Shown: positions 41,423 to 49,169 of the stretch, one piece after another
How positions within the stretch are numbered: the first letter of the stretch is position 1
Layout: each line of letters starts with the position of its first letter
Assembly: GCF_042610425.1 (NCBI RefSeq)
Contig: NZ_JBGJZM010000001.1
Location: 868,001 to 932,000, forward strand
Direction: 5' to 3'
DNA length: 64,000 bases
DNA from: Ectobacillus sp042610425
GTDB taxonomy: Bacteria > Bacillota > Bacilli > Bacillales > Bacillaceae_G
Position numbers and translations under genes: made by a program
Notes under the pieces: generated by a model
Databases searched by the model: none
The model's input: the letters and a program-made list of their open reading frames with translations, nothing else
Told to the model about the DNA's origin: nothing

Positions 41423-42568
41423 ATGATCGAGCAATTGAAACCGTTCATACAAAAAGCTTGGAAAAAAGCAAATTTCCAAGAAATGACGAATATACAACAA
41501 AGTATTATTCCATCCATACTAGAAGGAAAGGATGTAATTGCAGAATCTCCTACGGGGACAGGGAAGACGTTAGCATATTTACTGCCCTTACTTGAAAAGG
41601 TAGATGAGTCTGCAAAGCAGCCCCAAATCGTGATATTGGCACCAACTCGTGAACTCGTTATGCAAATTCATAATGAAGTATTGAAATTCACAACCGATAG
41701 CAGTATTACTGCTGTTAGCTTAATTGGCGGAGCGGATGTAAAGCGGCAAGTAGAAAAATTAAAAAAGCATCCTCAAGTCATTGTTGCCTCACCTGGACGT
41801 TTATTAGAGCTAGTCCGTCAGAAAAAGTTAAAAATGCATGAGGTAAAGACAATCGTATTGGATGAATACGATCAAATGTTGCAACAAGATTTAAATCTTG
41901 GAGACATTGTAAAAACAACATTGCGAGATCGACAATTAATTTTCGTATCGGCTACGATATCGAATGCAGTGGAAGAGGAAGCTAAGAAGCTAGCAAACGA
42001 ACCTGTATTGTTTCGCGTAAAGAGAAGTGAAACGAGTAACGTTCAACATCTTTATGTCATTGTGCCACTTCGTGAAAAAGTAGATACCCTTCGTAAAATT
42101 GTTCATATGGAAGGAGTTAAGGCACTAGCGTTCTTAAATGATCCGTTTCGGTTAAATGAAATGGAATCTAAACTGAGATTTGGAAAAATAGCTGCTGCAA
42201 CTCTTCATTCTGAGGAAAAATCACAGGAACGTATGGCAATTATGCAAGCATTTCGACAAGGTAAACTTAAAATTGTACTAGCAACGGATGTGGCAGCTAG
42301 AGGGCTAGATATTGAAGACGTAACACATGTCATACATATAGAAGCTCCAGATAAACCTGAACAATACATTCACCGCTCAGGAAGAACGGGTCGCATGGGT
42401 AAAGAAGGAATTGTTGTTTCCATCATAACAAAGGAACAAGAAAAACAACTTCTTCAGCTTGCTAAAAAGTTAAAGCTCGACTTAAAGCAAGTGGAATTGT
42501 ATAAAGGAGCGTTTGTTATGAAGCGTACGAATGACAAGGAAATACCCAATCAAAAAAAGCCTAGATAA
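41423..42568 (+). CDS. DEAD-box RNA helicase, DEYD variant (YfmL-like)
   Basis: 381-residue RNA helicase core without a long C-terminal extension. Q-motif region FQEMTNIQQSIIP, motif I SPTGTGKT, Ia APTRELVMQ, motif II VLDEYDQM (DEYD in place of DEAD), motif III VSATIS, motif V ATDVAARGLDIEDV and VI HRSGRTGRMGKEG. Length and short tail resemble YfmL, a ribosome-biogenesis helicase of B. subtilis; CshC is the alternative. ATG 41423 has AAAGGAG 7 bases upstream. Followed by a clear terminator. Confidence 0.85.
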   Translation: MIEQLKPFIQKAWKKANFQEMTNIQQSIIPSILEGKDVIAESPTGTGKTLAYLLPLLEKVDESAKQPQIVILAPTRELVMQIHNEVLKFTTDSSITAVSLIGGADVKRQVEKLKKHPQVIVASPGRLLELVRQKKLKMHEVKTIVLDEYDQMLQQDLNLGDIVKTTLRDRQLIFVSATISNAVEEEAKKLANEPVLFRVKRSETSNVQHLYVIVPLREKVDTLRKIVHMEGVKALAFLNDPFRLNEMESKLRFGKIAAATLHSEEKSQERMAIMQAFRQGKLKIVLATDVAARGLDIEDVTHVIHIEAPDKPEQYIHRSGRTGRMGKEGIVVSIITKEQEKQLLQLAKKLKLDLKQVELYKGAFVMKRTNDKEIPNQKKPR

Positions 42569-42582
42569 ACTAGGCCTTTTTT
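42552..42582 (+). terminator. Terminator after the helicase gene
   Basis: AAAAAAAGCCTAG / CTAGGCCTTTTTT stem overlapping the last codons. Confidence 0.85.
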
Positions 42583-42609
42583 CTATATGAAACAATGCAT
42601 CACATTATA

Positions 42610-43563
42610 TTAAGCTTTCAATTTTGTAAGATAATCAAGTATCCCCATTGCACATACTTCCATATCAAGTTTTAGAATTTCATAAACCGCATGAGTAGAA
42701 GGTACATTTTTACCTGTTAAATACGTTGCAACTTCATATAGCATTTGTTCAGAAAGTAAGGAAACAATATGCTGATTTTTTATTTCTCGTTGTGCAATGC
42801 TCGTACCCTCTTCTATAAATCGAGGTAACCAATAGGCTAATTGACTAGCAATCTCTTTTATATTTGTTGATGCTCCGTAATGTCCAAAAAAGATATATTG
42901 AGGTCGCAAATCCATAATTCTCTGTAAGGAATGCAGCATCGCTGCAGGATCAAATTGTGATGGGGAGGTAGAAGGAAGATATAACTCCACATTACAATCC
43001 TGTAGTTCTTTATAATACACGCCAATCGTATCCCCAACGAATACACCATTTGTTAGTGAGTCATGTATAGAAAGATGATGTTTTGCATGTCCTGGCGTAT
43101 CATAAAAGGTAAGCGTTCTTTCATTTGAAAGCTGTAAGAAATCGCCATCTTGCATCGTGAGAATGCGATCTTTTGCAACAGGTACAATAGGTCCGAATAA
43201 AGGGTCAAATCTATCTCCATACACATATTGTGCGCCTGAAATTAAGCGTGATGGATCAATGAGATGCCTTGCACCTCGTGGATGAACGAGCAAGGTGGCG
43301 TTCGGACATAGCTCCATTAATAATCCTGCAGCTCCGGCATGATCAAGATGAATATGTGTTATAATAATGTAAGCGATGTCATTTACAGATATATTTAAAT
43401 GCATCAAACCTTCAATTATGTAGGGCAGGGAAGGACTCGCACACGTTTCAATTAAAGCAATTTTATCACCAAGTAAGACTGTGGTGCCAGTACGATTAGA
43501 TCTACCTAAATCATGATCATCTATTAAAAACATGTCTATTCCTATCACTTCTGGTTTACCCAA
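42610..43563 (-). CDS. MBL-fold metallo-hydrolase
   Basis: 317-residue metallo-beta-lactamase-fold protein: THIHLDHAGAAG (HxHxDH), His in YDTPGHAKHH, Asp in VFVGDTIG and His in FFGHYG complete the dinuclear metal site. A C-terminal helical extension (~230-317) follows. Hydrolytic or redox substrate unknown. Monocistronic. Confidence 0.87.
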   Translation of the reverse strand: MGKPEVIGIDMFLIDDHDLGRSNRTGTTVLLGDKIALIETCASPSLPYIIEGLMHLNISVNDIAYIIITHIHLDHAGAAGLLMELCPNATLLVHPRGARHLIDPSRLISGAQYVYGDRFDPLFGPIVPVAKDRILTMQDGDFLQLSNERTLTFYDTPGHAKHHLSIHDSLTNGVFVGDTIGVYYKELQDCNVELYLPSTSPSQFDPAAMLHSLQRIMDLRPQYIFFGHYGASTNIKEIASQLAYWLPRFIEEGTSIAQREIKNQHIVSLLSEQMLYEVATYLTGKNVPSTHAVYEILKLDMEVCAMGILDYLTKLKA

Positions 43564-43604
43564 GTTATCACACTCCTAAATTTTGGATGTGATTACATTA
43601 TAAT

Positions 43605-43644
43605 AAAAAAAGAGAGAAAACAAAACTTGTTTTCTCTCTTTTTT
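43605..43644. terminator. Strong hairpin terminator
   Basis: AAAAAAGAGAGAAAACAA / TTGTTTTCTCTCTTTTTT between two minus-strand genes; ends the 67-codon gene. Confidence 0.8.
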
Positions 43645-43682
43645 ATACAGATTGTAAGATAAATAGTATAAATACATTCAAG

Positions 43683-43886
43683 TTACGCTTGTTTCCCGAA
43701 TTTCATTGCGAAGTAACCGATAATGCCTCCGATAGCGGGAACAAGGATTACGTTAGACATTGCGAACCATTTACTTAAAAATAGTGCATTTGTGTCGAAT
43801 AGCCATCCAACTACAACAAGCATTGATACGAGAAGTACATAATAAAACTCACGATCAGATAACATTTCATGTTGCGTATTTTCCAT
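43683..43886 (-). CDS. Small two-helix membrane protein (67 aa)
   Basis: Two hydrophobic helices (FYYVLLVSMLVVVGWLF and VILVPAIGGIIGYFAMKF) with an acidic N-terminus. AAGGAGG lies 8 bases before the ATG. Conserved-looking but not recognised. Confidence 0.65.
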   Translation of the reverse strand: MENTQHEMLSDREFYYVLLVSMLVVVGWLFDTNALFLSKWFAMSNVILVPAIGGIIGYFAMKFGKQA

Positions 43887-44099
43887 TTATAATTCCTCCT
43901 TAGGATTTCACTGTTTTATTGTCACATTAAATTCAATATTTAGTCACAAAATGTTCATATTTATATTGTAAATGTTTTATTAATTTATGTCTAGTTTTTT
44001 TAACCTAATTTTCGGTAGAATTTGGTATGTTATTTTCGACATTCCATCCGTAACACATTATGATAAAAAGTAACAAATTAGAAAAGAGGAGGAAGTTTG

Positions 44100-44585
44100 A
44101 TGACGGTGTATGATTTTACAGTTAAAACGATTAAAGGTGAGCACAAATCTCTTCAAGAATATGAAGGCAAGGTGTTACTGGTTGTGAATGTTGCTAGTAA
44201 ATGTGGATTTACTCCACAGTATAAAGGGTTGCAAGCACTATACGAAGAATACAAAGAACAGGGATTAGAAATATTAGGATTTCCGTGCAACCAATTTCTA
44301 GGGCAAGAACCGGGTAATAGCGAAGAAATAGCAAGCTTTTGCGAAATGAACTATGGTGTTACGTTTCCAATGTTTGAAAAAATTGAAGTAAACGGTGACG
44401 GGGCACACCCTCTATATAAATATTTATGTGAAGAAGCGCCAGGAATGCTTGGATTAAAGGCAGTAAAATGGAATTTTACAAAATTTTTAGTGGATCAAAA
44501 AGGGAATGTGCTAGAGCGGTTTTCACCACAAACGGCACCTGAAGAAATTGCACCGAAACTTGTAGAGCTTTTGGCTGAAAAATAA
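44100..44585 (+). CDS. bsaA: Glutathione peroxidase-family thiol peroxidase
   Basis: 161-residue peroxidase with a thioredoxin fold. Catalytic Cys in NVASKCGFTPQY, the second Cys region GFPCNQFLGQEPG, and WNFTKFLVD with catalytic Trp/Asn. The Cys (not Sec) form with the second Cys suggests thioredoxin as reductant. ATG 44100 with AGAGGAGGAAG upstream. No PerR box recognised in the 200 bases upstream. Monocistronic. Confidence 0.93.
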   Translation: MTVYDFTVKTIKGEHKSLQEYEGKVLLVVNVASKCGFTPQYKGLQALYEEYKEQGLEILGFPCNQFLGQEPGNSEEIASFCEMNYGVTFPMFEKIEVNGDGAHPLYKYLCEEAPGMLGLKAVKWNFTKFLVDQKGNVLERFSPQTAPEEIAPKLVELLAEK

Positions 44586-44660
44586 ATGATGCGTTAAGAA
44601 AAAGTTAAGAAACTTATATAATAATACAAGTATTCATAAGATAGTACCCTCCCATTGATA

Positions 44661-44689
44661 AGAGACGGCATTAAGCTGTCTCTTTTTTT
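44661..44689 (+). terminator. Terminator after bsaA
   Basis: AGAGACGGC / GCTGTCTCT followed by seven T. Confidence 0.75.
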
Positions 44690-44710
44690 AATTTAGCTCA
44701 ACAAACAGGA

Positions 44711-44747
44711 AAAAGCCTCCCTACAAAAATGAACAAATAGGGAGGCT
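44711..44747 (-). terminator. Terminator of the RsbT-kinase operon
   Basis: On minus AGCCTCCCT / AGGGAGGCT then TTTTTCC. Confidence 0.75.
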
Positions 44748-44757
44748 ATATACTATA

Positions 44758-46632
44758 TCATTTATTTATAGAAAATTGACTCATTTCCTGCAGTGCCTGC
44801 TGTAGGTCAGATTTTGTTTTTAATTCACTGTCAATTTCGATCCCCAGTTCAATCATCGTATCGGCAATTTCCGCGCTGATTCCTGTTAGAATCGTAGAGC
44901 AACCTAATAACTTTATTCCTTTTACAATTTTAAACAAATGATTAACAACGGCTGTATCTACAAAAGGTACACCTGAGATATCAATAATTAATTGCTGTGC
45001 TTTTAATTCACTAATACGAACCAATGTTTTTTCACGAATTTTTTTTGCACGATACGTATCTACATTACCGACTACAGGGAGTATGCATACTCTATCAGCT
45101 ATTGGAATGATGGGAACCGACAATTCATCTACTGTTTCACGATGGCTTTTTAACAATTCTTCTTTATAGTTAACGTAATAAGCAGTATAAGAATCAATAT
45201 ATGAATCAATGATATCATTTACCGTGCGTTCTAACGTAAAAAATTCATCTGTAGTAAGAGTATTTTTAGATTCGATATAAAATGCTCTAATGGCACTCCA
45301 AATAATTCCGCGCGTTGATTGGAAAATTTCCCAGGCCAAATGCATCGGAAACTCTGTTTTTGCACTTCTAACGCCTCTTTCTTTCGCTACATCCATAATT
45401 TCTTCCATTTTTAATTCTTGAATATTTTGAGCCACGAGTTTCATAATTGGGTTACCCGTTTCTCCGTAGTTATCGGCCTCACCATTTTCTTTCAGTAAAG
45501 AAGTGATGTAGCTTTTATTTTTTTGTAAATATTGCAACCATTCTTTTGTGTAAAAATCTAAATTATCAAATAAAAAATTAGATAACTCAACCTTTGAATT
45601 AGTTGTTTCTATCATTGTCTGACCTCCTAAATATGAGTTAGAGTGATGAATTGTTTTGGGAAATGAAAGACAAAAAGTGGTTCCTTGTCCTTCCTCGCTT
45701 GTAACATGTATTTTGCCTTGATTACTTTGTATGGCATTAAAGACTTGGGCTAGTCCCATTCCTTTTCCATCCTGTTTTAAACTAAAGAAAGGCGTACCAA
45801 GTAGACGTAATTTGTCCCTTGGAATACCTATGCCAGTATCTGAGATGCTAAGGTGAGTTTCATGGTTGTCTTCAAGTTGCTCAATTCGTAATGTTCCACC
45901 TTCAGGCATGGCTTCGATTGCATTCTTGATTAAATTGAAGAATGCTTTTTTAATCTGATGTTTTCGGCCAACAATCAGAGCGCTTTCATTTTGAAATTGT
46001 TTCTGGATGTCTATATGATAAAGTTGATTTTGAAATAGTAATAAAGTAGATTCAATTTCGAAACATACGTTGAAGGTATCTCGTTTTTCCTGTGCGAATT
46101 CAGGCTTTGTAACACTCATTAAATCATTTAAAATATGAATCGCCCGTTCTAATTCACTTTGAGCAATTTGAGTATATTCTTGCTTATAAGATTCCTCCAT
46201 CAATTGTAGGAATCCTTTCACTGAAGTTAAGGGATTTCTGACCTCATGAGCAATCCCGGCTGCCATTTCCCCAATAGAGGATAATAAATGATTATTCCAG
46301 TTGTTATGATCATAGGATGTTTGTAAATAACTTATATTGAACATATAGATATGAACTTTATTTAGTTTTTGATCTTTGAATGTTCGATGAAATAAAAAAA
46401 AGTATGGATGTGTATCTATTGTTACGATAAACTCATTGCTTCTTCCCATGAAGCATTCATGTAGCTTGGTTTTAATATCGTTATTATTAACTCGATGGAA
46501 AAGATAGTTGGTATCTTTCTCATCAGAGAGTATAAGCCTTTTTCCCTCCTCATTTACTTTTTGAATCATGCCATTAGGATTGAGTTCAATCAAACCATAA
46601 GCGATCTCACGAGCAGTCGGTGATGTCGTCAA
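44758..46632 (-). CDS. Histidine kinase fused to RsbR-like STAS protein
   Basis: 624-residue cytoplasmic fusion. Residues 1-~105 form a PAS-like sensor; ~115-180 HisKA with His129 in AGIAHEVRNP; ~220-325 HATPase with Asn237 (NLIKNAIEAM), DTGIGIP and GKGMGLAQVF. After a short joint (SNSYLGGQTM), residues 340-~500 are a helical RsbR-type N-domain and ~505-615 an STAS domain with DISGVPFVDT (Thr560) and IADTMIELG (Thr592), which align with the RsbT-phosphorylated Thr sites of RsbR proteins. The TTG start overlaps the TGA of the RsbT-like gene. An internal AGGAGG plus ATG at codon 340 could yield a free RsbR-like protein. No cognate RsbS or response regulator is adjacent. Confidence 0.85.
   Translation of the reverse strand: MTTSPTAREIAYGLIELNPNGMIQKVNEEGKRLILSDEKDTNYLFHRVNNNDIKTKLHECFMGRSNEFIVTIDTHPYFFLFHRTFKDQKLNKVHIYMFNISYLQTSYDHNNWNNHLLSSIGEMAAGIAHEVRNPLTSVKGFLQLMEESYKQEYTQIAQSELERAIHILNDLMSVTKPEFAQEKRDTFNVCFEIESTLLLFQNQLYHIDIQKQFQNESALIVGRKHQIKKAFFNLIKNAIEAMPEGGTLRIEQLEDNHETHLSISDTGIGIPRDKLRLLGTPFFSLKQDGKGMGLAQVFNAIQSNQGKIHVTSEEGQGTTFCLSFPKTIHHSNSYLGGQTMIETTNSKVELSNFLFDNLDFYTKEWLQYLQKNKSYITSLLKENGEADNYGETGNPIMKLVAQNIQELKMEEIMDVAKERGVRSAKTEFPMHLAWEIFQSTRGIIWSAIRAFYIESKNTLTTDEFFTLERTVNDIIDSYIDSYTAYYVNYKEELLKSHRETVDELSVPIIPIADRVCILPVVGNVDTYRAKKIREKTLVRISELKAQQLIIDISGVPFVDTAVVNHLFKIVKGIKLLGCSTILTGISAEIADTMIELGIEIDSELKTKSDLQQALQEMSQFSINK
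45613..45628 (-). promoter_or_regulatory. Internal ribosome binding site and start in the kinase-STAS gene
   Basis: On minus AGGAGGTCAGACAATG: the Shine-Dalgarno is written into the Gly-Gly codons 336-337 and ATG is codon 340, exactly at the junction of the kinase and RsbR-like parts. It is stronger than the TTG start signal of the full-length frame. Confidence 0.6.
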
Positions 46633-47033
46633 CGTAATGAACCCCGCCCTTCATCAAGCCACTTTACAGCTCTAACCTTTGTACCAAGGTTTATGGTACT
46701 TGTGACTTCAAATTCATCCATTAAGCGCTTCACTCCTGATAACCCCAATCCTAATCCGGTTTTGGAAGGGACTGTATTATTTAAAATTTGTTCAAGGTTT
46801 GGAATGCCAGGACCCTGGTCAATTGCGATGATTTCTATTCCATGAGATAGAACTGGCTTTATATATAGTTCACCTTTGCCAGCGTAAAAGACAATGTTTC
46901 GAGTTAATTCCATTATCGATACTACTAATTTCGTTTGTTGGATTTTATTTAATCCGCAATCTTCAGCAACCCGTTTCCCAATTGTACTCGCTAGGTACAC
47001 GTCATCCTCTCGTTCAACAATAATTCTGTACAA
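46629..47033 (-). CDS. RsbT-like serine/threonine switch kinase
   Basis: 134-residue GHKL ATPase of the RsbT anti-sigma switch-kinase type. N box SIMELTRNIVFYAGKG, G1 AIDQGPGIPN and G2 TGLGLGLSGVKRLMDEF are present. RsbT phosphorylates STAS-domain partners (RsbR/RsbS) and, when free, activates a PP2C phosphatase. TTG start with GATAGGGG upstream. Its stop overlaps the start of the kinase-RsbR gene (TTGA), so the two are coupled and the STAS domain next door is the expected substrate. An RsbS gene is missing. Confidence 0.85.
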   Translation of the reverse strand: MYRIIVEREDDVYLASTIGKRVAEDCGLNKIQQTKLVVSIMELTRNIVFYAGKGELYIKPVLSHGIEIIAIDQGPGIPNLEQILNNTVPSKTGLGLGLSGVKRLMDEFEVTSTINLGTKVRAVKWLDEGRGSLR

Positions 47034-47278
47034 AGTTTTCCCCTATCCTTTTTATAAATTAATAATATCTATATTTTTACTGTGTATTTTAGCATATTTA
47101 AAGGAAAATAAAATTAGATTTTTTTAAAAATATAGTTTATTTATGTTATTTTTTAAAATAAAGTAATATTATGGGTGATTTGTTAAGGGGTTTAGGAGAA
47201 AAGCGAGGATTAAATATAAATGTATGCATTGTGATGAATATTTTAAAAAAAGAAACCATCAGTAGTAGTGAAAGTAAC

Positions 47279-47302
47279 CAAGACAGCCCATAGGCTGTCT
47301 TG
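47279..47302. terminator. Hairpin near the 3' end of yppF
   Basis: CAAGACAGCC-cata-GGCTGTCTTG perfect 10-bp stem 27 bases beyond the yppF stop; no clear T tract. Confidence 0.5.
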
Positions 47303-47328
47303 AAGAAAACAGTTCTTTAACTATACTA

Positions 47329-47526
47329 TTAGTTGCTTAATCCAGTGTTATAATCAGGCTTTGTTGCACCGTATGCCTCTAATTCACGAATAACACTTCG
47401 ATACTCTGAAATGCAAATGGATCCCTGTAAATATCTCTGTCCGGCAAAGTCTAACAGCATATTCAAATCTGTTGGTTCGTATTGCTTTAATGAAATAAAA
47501 TGTGTGCGTAGTTCCCCTAGTGTCAT
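47329..47526 (-). CDS. yppF: YppF-like small protein
   Basis: 65-residue soluble helical protein (MTLGELRTHFISLKQYEPTDLNMLLDFAGQRYLQGSICISEYRSVIRELEAYGA pattern, read in parts). Start chosen at 47526 with AAGGGGGAATGAGGGT upstream; ATG 47577 lacks a site. Similar in length and pattern to B. subtilis YppF, whose neighbour YppG is encoded divergently here. Function unknown. Confidence 0.65.
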   Translation of the reverse strand: MTLGELRTHFISLKQYEPTDLNMLLDFAGQRYLQGSICISEYRSVIRELEAYGATKPDYNTGLSN

Positions 47527-47693
47527 ACCCTCATTCCCCCTTGAGAAGAGTTCACTTCTACTTTTTAATCGTATCATAAATAATAAAATTTTATAATTTT
47601 TGCAAAATTGAAACTATCGACAGGATTAGACATCATTTTCTATATTTAGTAGTGGGAATTGAGGAGGACGTTACACATTCTCTTTTATTCTTT

Positions 47694-47702
47694 CATATCC
47701 TA
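47694..47702 (+). promoter_or_regulatory. SigK-like -10 of yppG
   Basis: CATATCCTA with AC exactly 17 bases upstream (47675-47676); 22 bases before the yppG ATG. Confidence 0.55.
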
Positions 47703-47724
47703 TCTATAGAAGGGAGGGATTTTA

Positions 47725-48105
47725 ATGTATCCTAATCAAAATTCAAACGGATACATGTATAATATGTATCCGTTTGAACCAGTTCAAACGAATCAACCGA
47801 ACTATTATGAGCCTTTTCAATTATCATTTTTGAATCAACAACCGTCTTTTTACCCCCCACCTCAACCATCCTATCATCCGACTCAGCCACCCTATCAACA
47901 TGCGATGAACCCGTATAATCCATATCCTACAAAAAATAGTAAAACACAGCAGCAAGGTCAGTTTTCAAATATTATTTCCCAATTTAAAACCAATGATGGA
48001 AATTATGATATTAATAAAATGATGAATACGGCAGGACAAATGATGAACGCAATGAATCAAGTAACGGGACTTGTAAAGCAAGTAGGAGGTTTTTTTATTA
48101 AATAA
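47725..48105 (+). CDS. yppG: YppG-like spore coat-type protein
   Basis: 126-residue protein: N-terminal Asn/Tyr/Pro/Gln-rich low-complexity part (1-~75, e.g. FYPPPQPSYHPTQPPYQHA) and a C-terminal segment (~80-126, FSNIISQFKTNDGNYDINKMMNTAGQMMNAMNQV) typical of YppG/coat proteins of the CotP-like set. GAAGGGAGGG precedes the ATG. The SigK-like promoter and composition support a coat role. The first 25 codons contain overlapping perfect inverted repeats. Confidence 0.7.
   Translation: MYPNQNSNGYMYNMYPFEPVQTNQPNYYEPFQLSFLNQQPSFYPPPQPSYHPTQPPYQHAMNPYNPYPTKNSKTQQQGQFSNIISQFKTNDGNYDINKMMNTAGQMMNAMNQVTGLVKQVGGFFIK
47742..47790 (+). repeat. Overlapping inverted repeats in the yppG coding start
   Basis: Perfect 15-bp arms TTCAAACGGATACAT / ATGTATCCGTTTGAA with a 7-base loop (47742-47778), and a second perfect 9-bp pair CGTTTGAAC-CA-GTTCAAACG (47771-47790) using the same middle arm. 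The two hairpins are mutually exclusive. Confidence 0.8.
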
Positions 48106-48107
48106 AG

Positions 48108-48136
48108 TGGGCAACTGCAAGGTTGCTCCTTTTTTA
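48108..48136 (+). terminator. Terminator after yppG
   Basis: GGGCAAC / GTTGCTC stem followed by CTTTTTT. Confidence 0.7.
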
Positions 48137-48219
48137 CATAGCTTACAGTAAGGATTTATTCGTTACTACGAACGAAATGAAGGATTGATTTATGAATTAA
48201 TGTTATAAATATTACAAAA

Positions 48220-48417
48220 GTGAAAAAAATGTATGTTTTTGTCGTAAACATATTGTTCGTTTTAACGATCACGTATACAATTAGTACAAGAAAAAATTCA
48301 TGTACTGGAGCGGAATCTGTGAAAAATGTAATTTTATATATGTTCTTTGGATTAGTAGTGTTAACAGTTTTGGTATTTACAAGTTTTAAACATTTATTGT
48401 ACACGATTTTATCATAG
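48220..48417 (+). CDS. Possible small membrane protein (65 aa)
   Basis: Frame with two hydrophobic segments (VFVVNILFVLTITYTI and ILYMFFGLVVLTVLVF) separated by a short loop with one Cys. It starts with GTG and has no Shine-Dalgarno, so it may be a decayed or spurious gene. If it is not real, the 370 bases between yppG and the cotD promoter hold only the yppG terminator. Confidence 0.3.
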   Translation: MKKMYVFVVNILFVLTITYTISTRKNSCTGAESVKNVILYMFFGLVVLTVLVFTSFKHLLYTILS

Positions 48418-48455
48418 CAAATAGGTATTTGTATTAGTCATGTACCTCTTTCCAT

Positions 48456-48473
48456 ACATATTGTAAAGTGTAA
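48456..48473 (+). promoter_or_regulatory. SigK-like promoter core of cotD
   Basis: ACATATTGTAAAGTGTAA including CATATTGTA (48457-48465), 30 bases before the cotD ATG and identical over 18 bases to the yjcZ-type gene upstream sequence. Confidence 0.6.
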
Positions 48474-48502
48474 CTACATTATGTTGGAGAGGAGAAAAAA
48501 CT

Positions 48503-49066
48503 ATGTATTGTAAACCTTGTTTTGGAGGGCCTTCCTACGTCTCACCAGCTGCAACAGGTCCAGTTATGACTACACCACCAGTTGTACATCCAACAAAGTA
48601 CTGTGAAACGCACACATTTTCAACAACTGTTGTACCACACATTCATCCAACTCATTCAACTTTAGTAAATCATCAGATGGTTCAAAATCAACACTATTTT
48701 CCACAAACACAATCTGCTGTTAACACTGTACAACAAACGAATACACCTGGCTATGGACCAATTCCTCAAGTAGCGGGAGCGATGACAGGACCGTATGCAC
48801 CAATGAGTCCTTACGGAGCTTCACCGTTTACAGGTCCTGGCAGCATGATGCCTGGATACGGACCAAGTCCTCAAGTAGCAGGAGCGATGGCAGGTCCTGG
48901 AAGTATGATGCCTGGATACGGACCAAGTCCTCAAGTGGCAGGAGCGATGACAGGTCCTGGAAGTATGATGCCTGGATACGGACCAAGTCCTCAAGTAGCA
49001 GGAGCGATGACGGGAAATATGGGGCCGAATGTAAATCCAATGGTAGGCGGCATGCTTAAGAAATAA
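48503..49066 (+). CDS. cotD: CotD-family spore coat protein with PGYG repeats
   Basis: 187-residue coat protein. The N-terminal half has the CotD pattern: Cys-rich start (MYCKPCFGGP), VVHPTKYCETHTFSTTVVPHIHPTHSTLVNHQMVQNQHYFP (read in parts) with many His. The C-terminal half has three near-identical 20-residue repeats GPGSMMPGYGPSPQVAGAMT plus a degenerate first copy, absent from the 75-residue B. subtilis CotD. GGAGAGGAG precedes the ATG. The inner-coat role is from the family. Repeat copy number may vary between strains. Confidence 0.82.
   Translation: MYCKPCFGGPSYVSPAATGPVMTTPPVVHPTKYCETHTFSTTVVPHIHPTHSTLVNHQMVQNQHYFPQTQSAVNTVQQTNTPGYGPIPQVAGAMTGPYAPMSPYGASPFTGPGSMMPGYGPSPQVAGAMAGPGSMMPGYGPSPQVAGAMTGPGSMMPGYGPSPQVAGAMTGNMGPNVNPMVGGMLKK
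48833..49012 (+). repeat. Three 60-bp tandem repeats in cotD
   Basis: Units 48833-48892, 48893-48952 and 48953-49012 differ at only a few positions, indicating recent expansion. Confidence 0.85.
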
Positions 49067-49072
49067 ATAAAG

Positions 49073-49099
49073 GAGAACTAGCTATTGCTAGTTCTTTTT
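49073..49099 (+). terminator. Terminator after cotD
   Basis: AGAACTAGC / GCTAGTTCT with four-base loop, then TTTT. Confidence 0.8.
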
Positions 49100-49169
49100 G
49101 CGTTGCATTATGTTAGATGTTAGCAATCCCTACAACCATTTTTATGATACTATTAGTGAGGTGATAGTG

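Noticed and set aside
48156..48404. 82-codon minus-strand ORF opposite the possible 65-residue membrane protein
   Set aside because: No ribosome binding site; hydrophobic content derives from the opposite frame. The plus-strand frame is only slightly better supported.
48828..49040. Minus-strand repetitive ORF opposite cotD
   Set aside because: Shadow of the 60-bp cotD repeats, without a start signal or recognisable protein.
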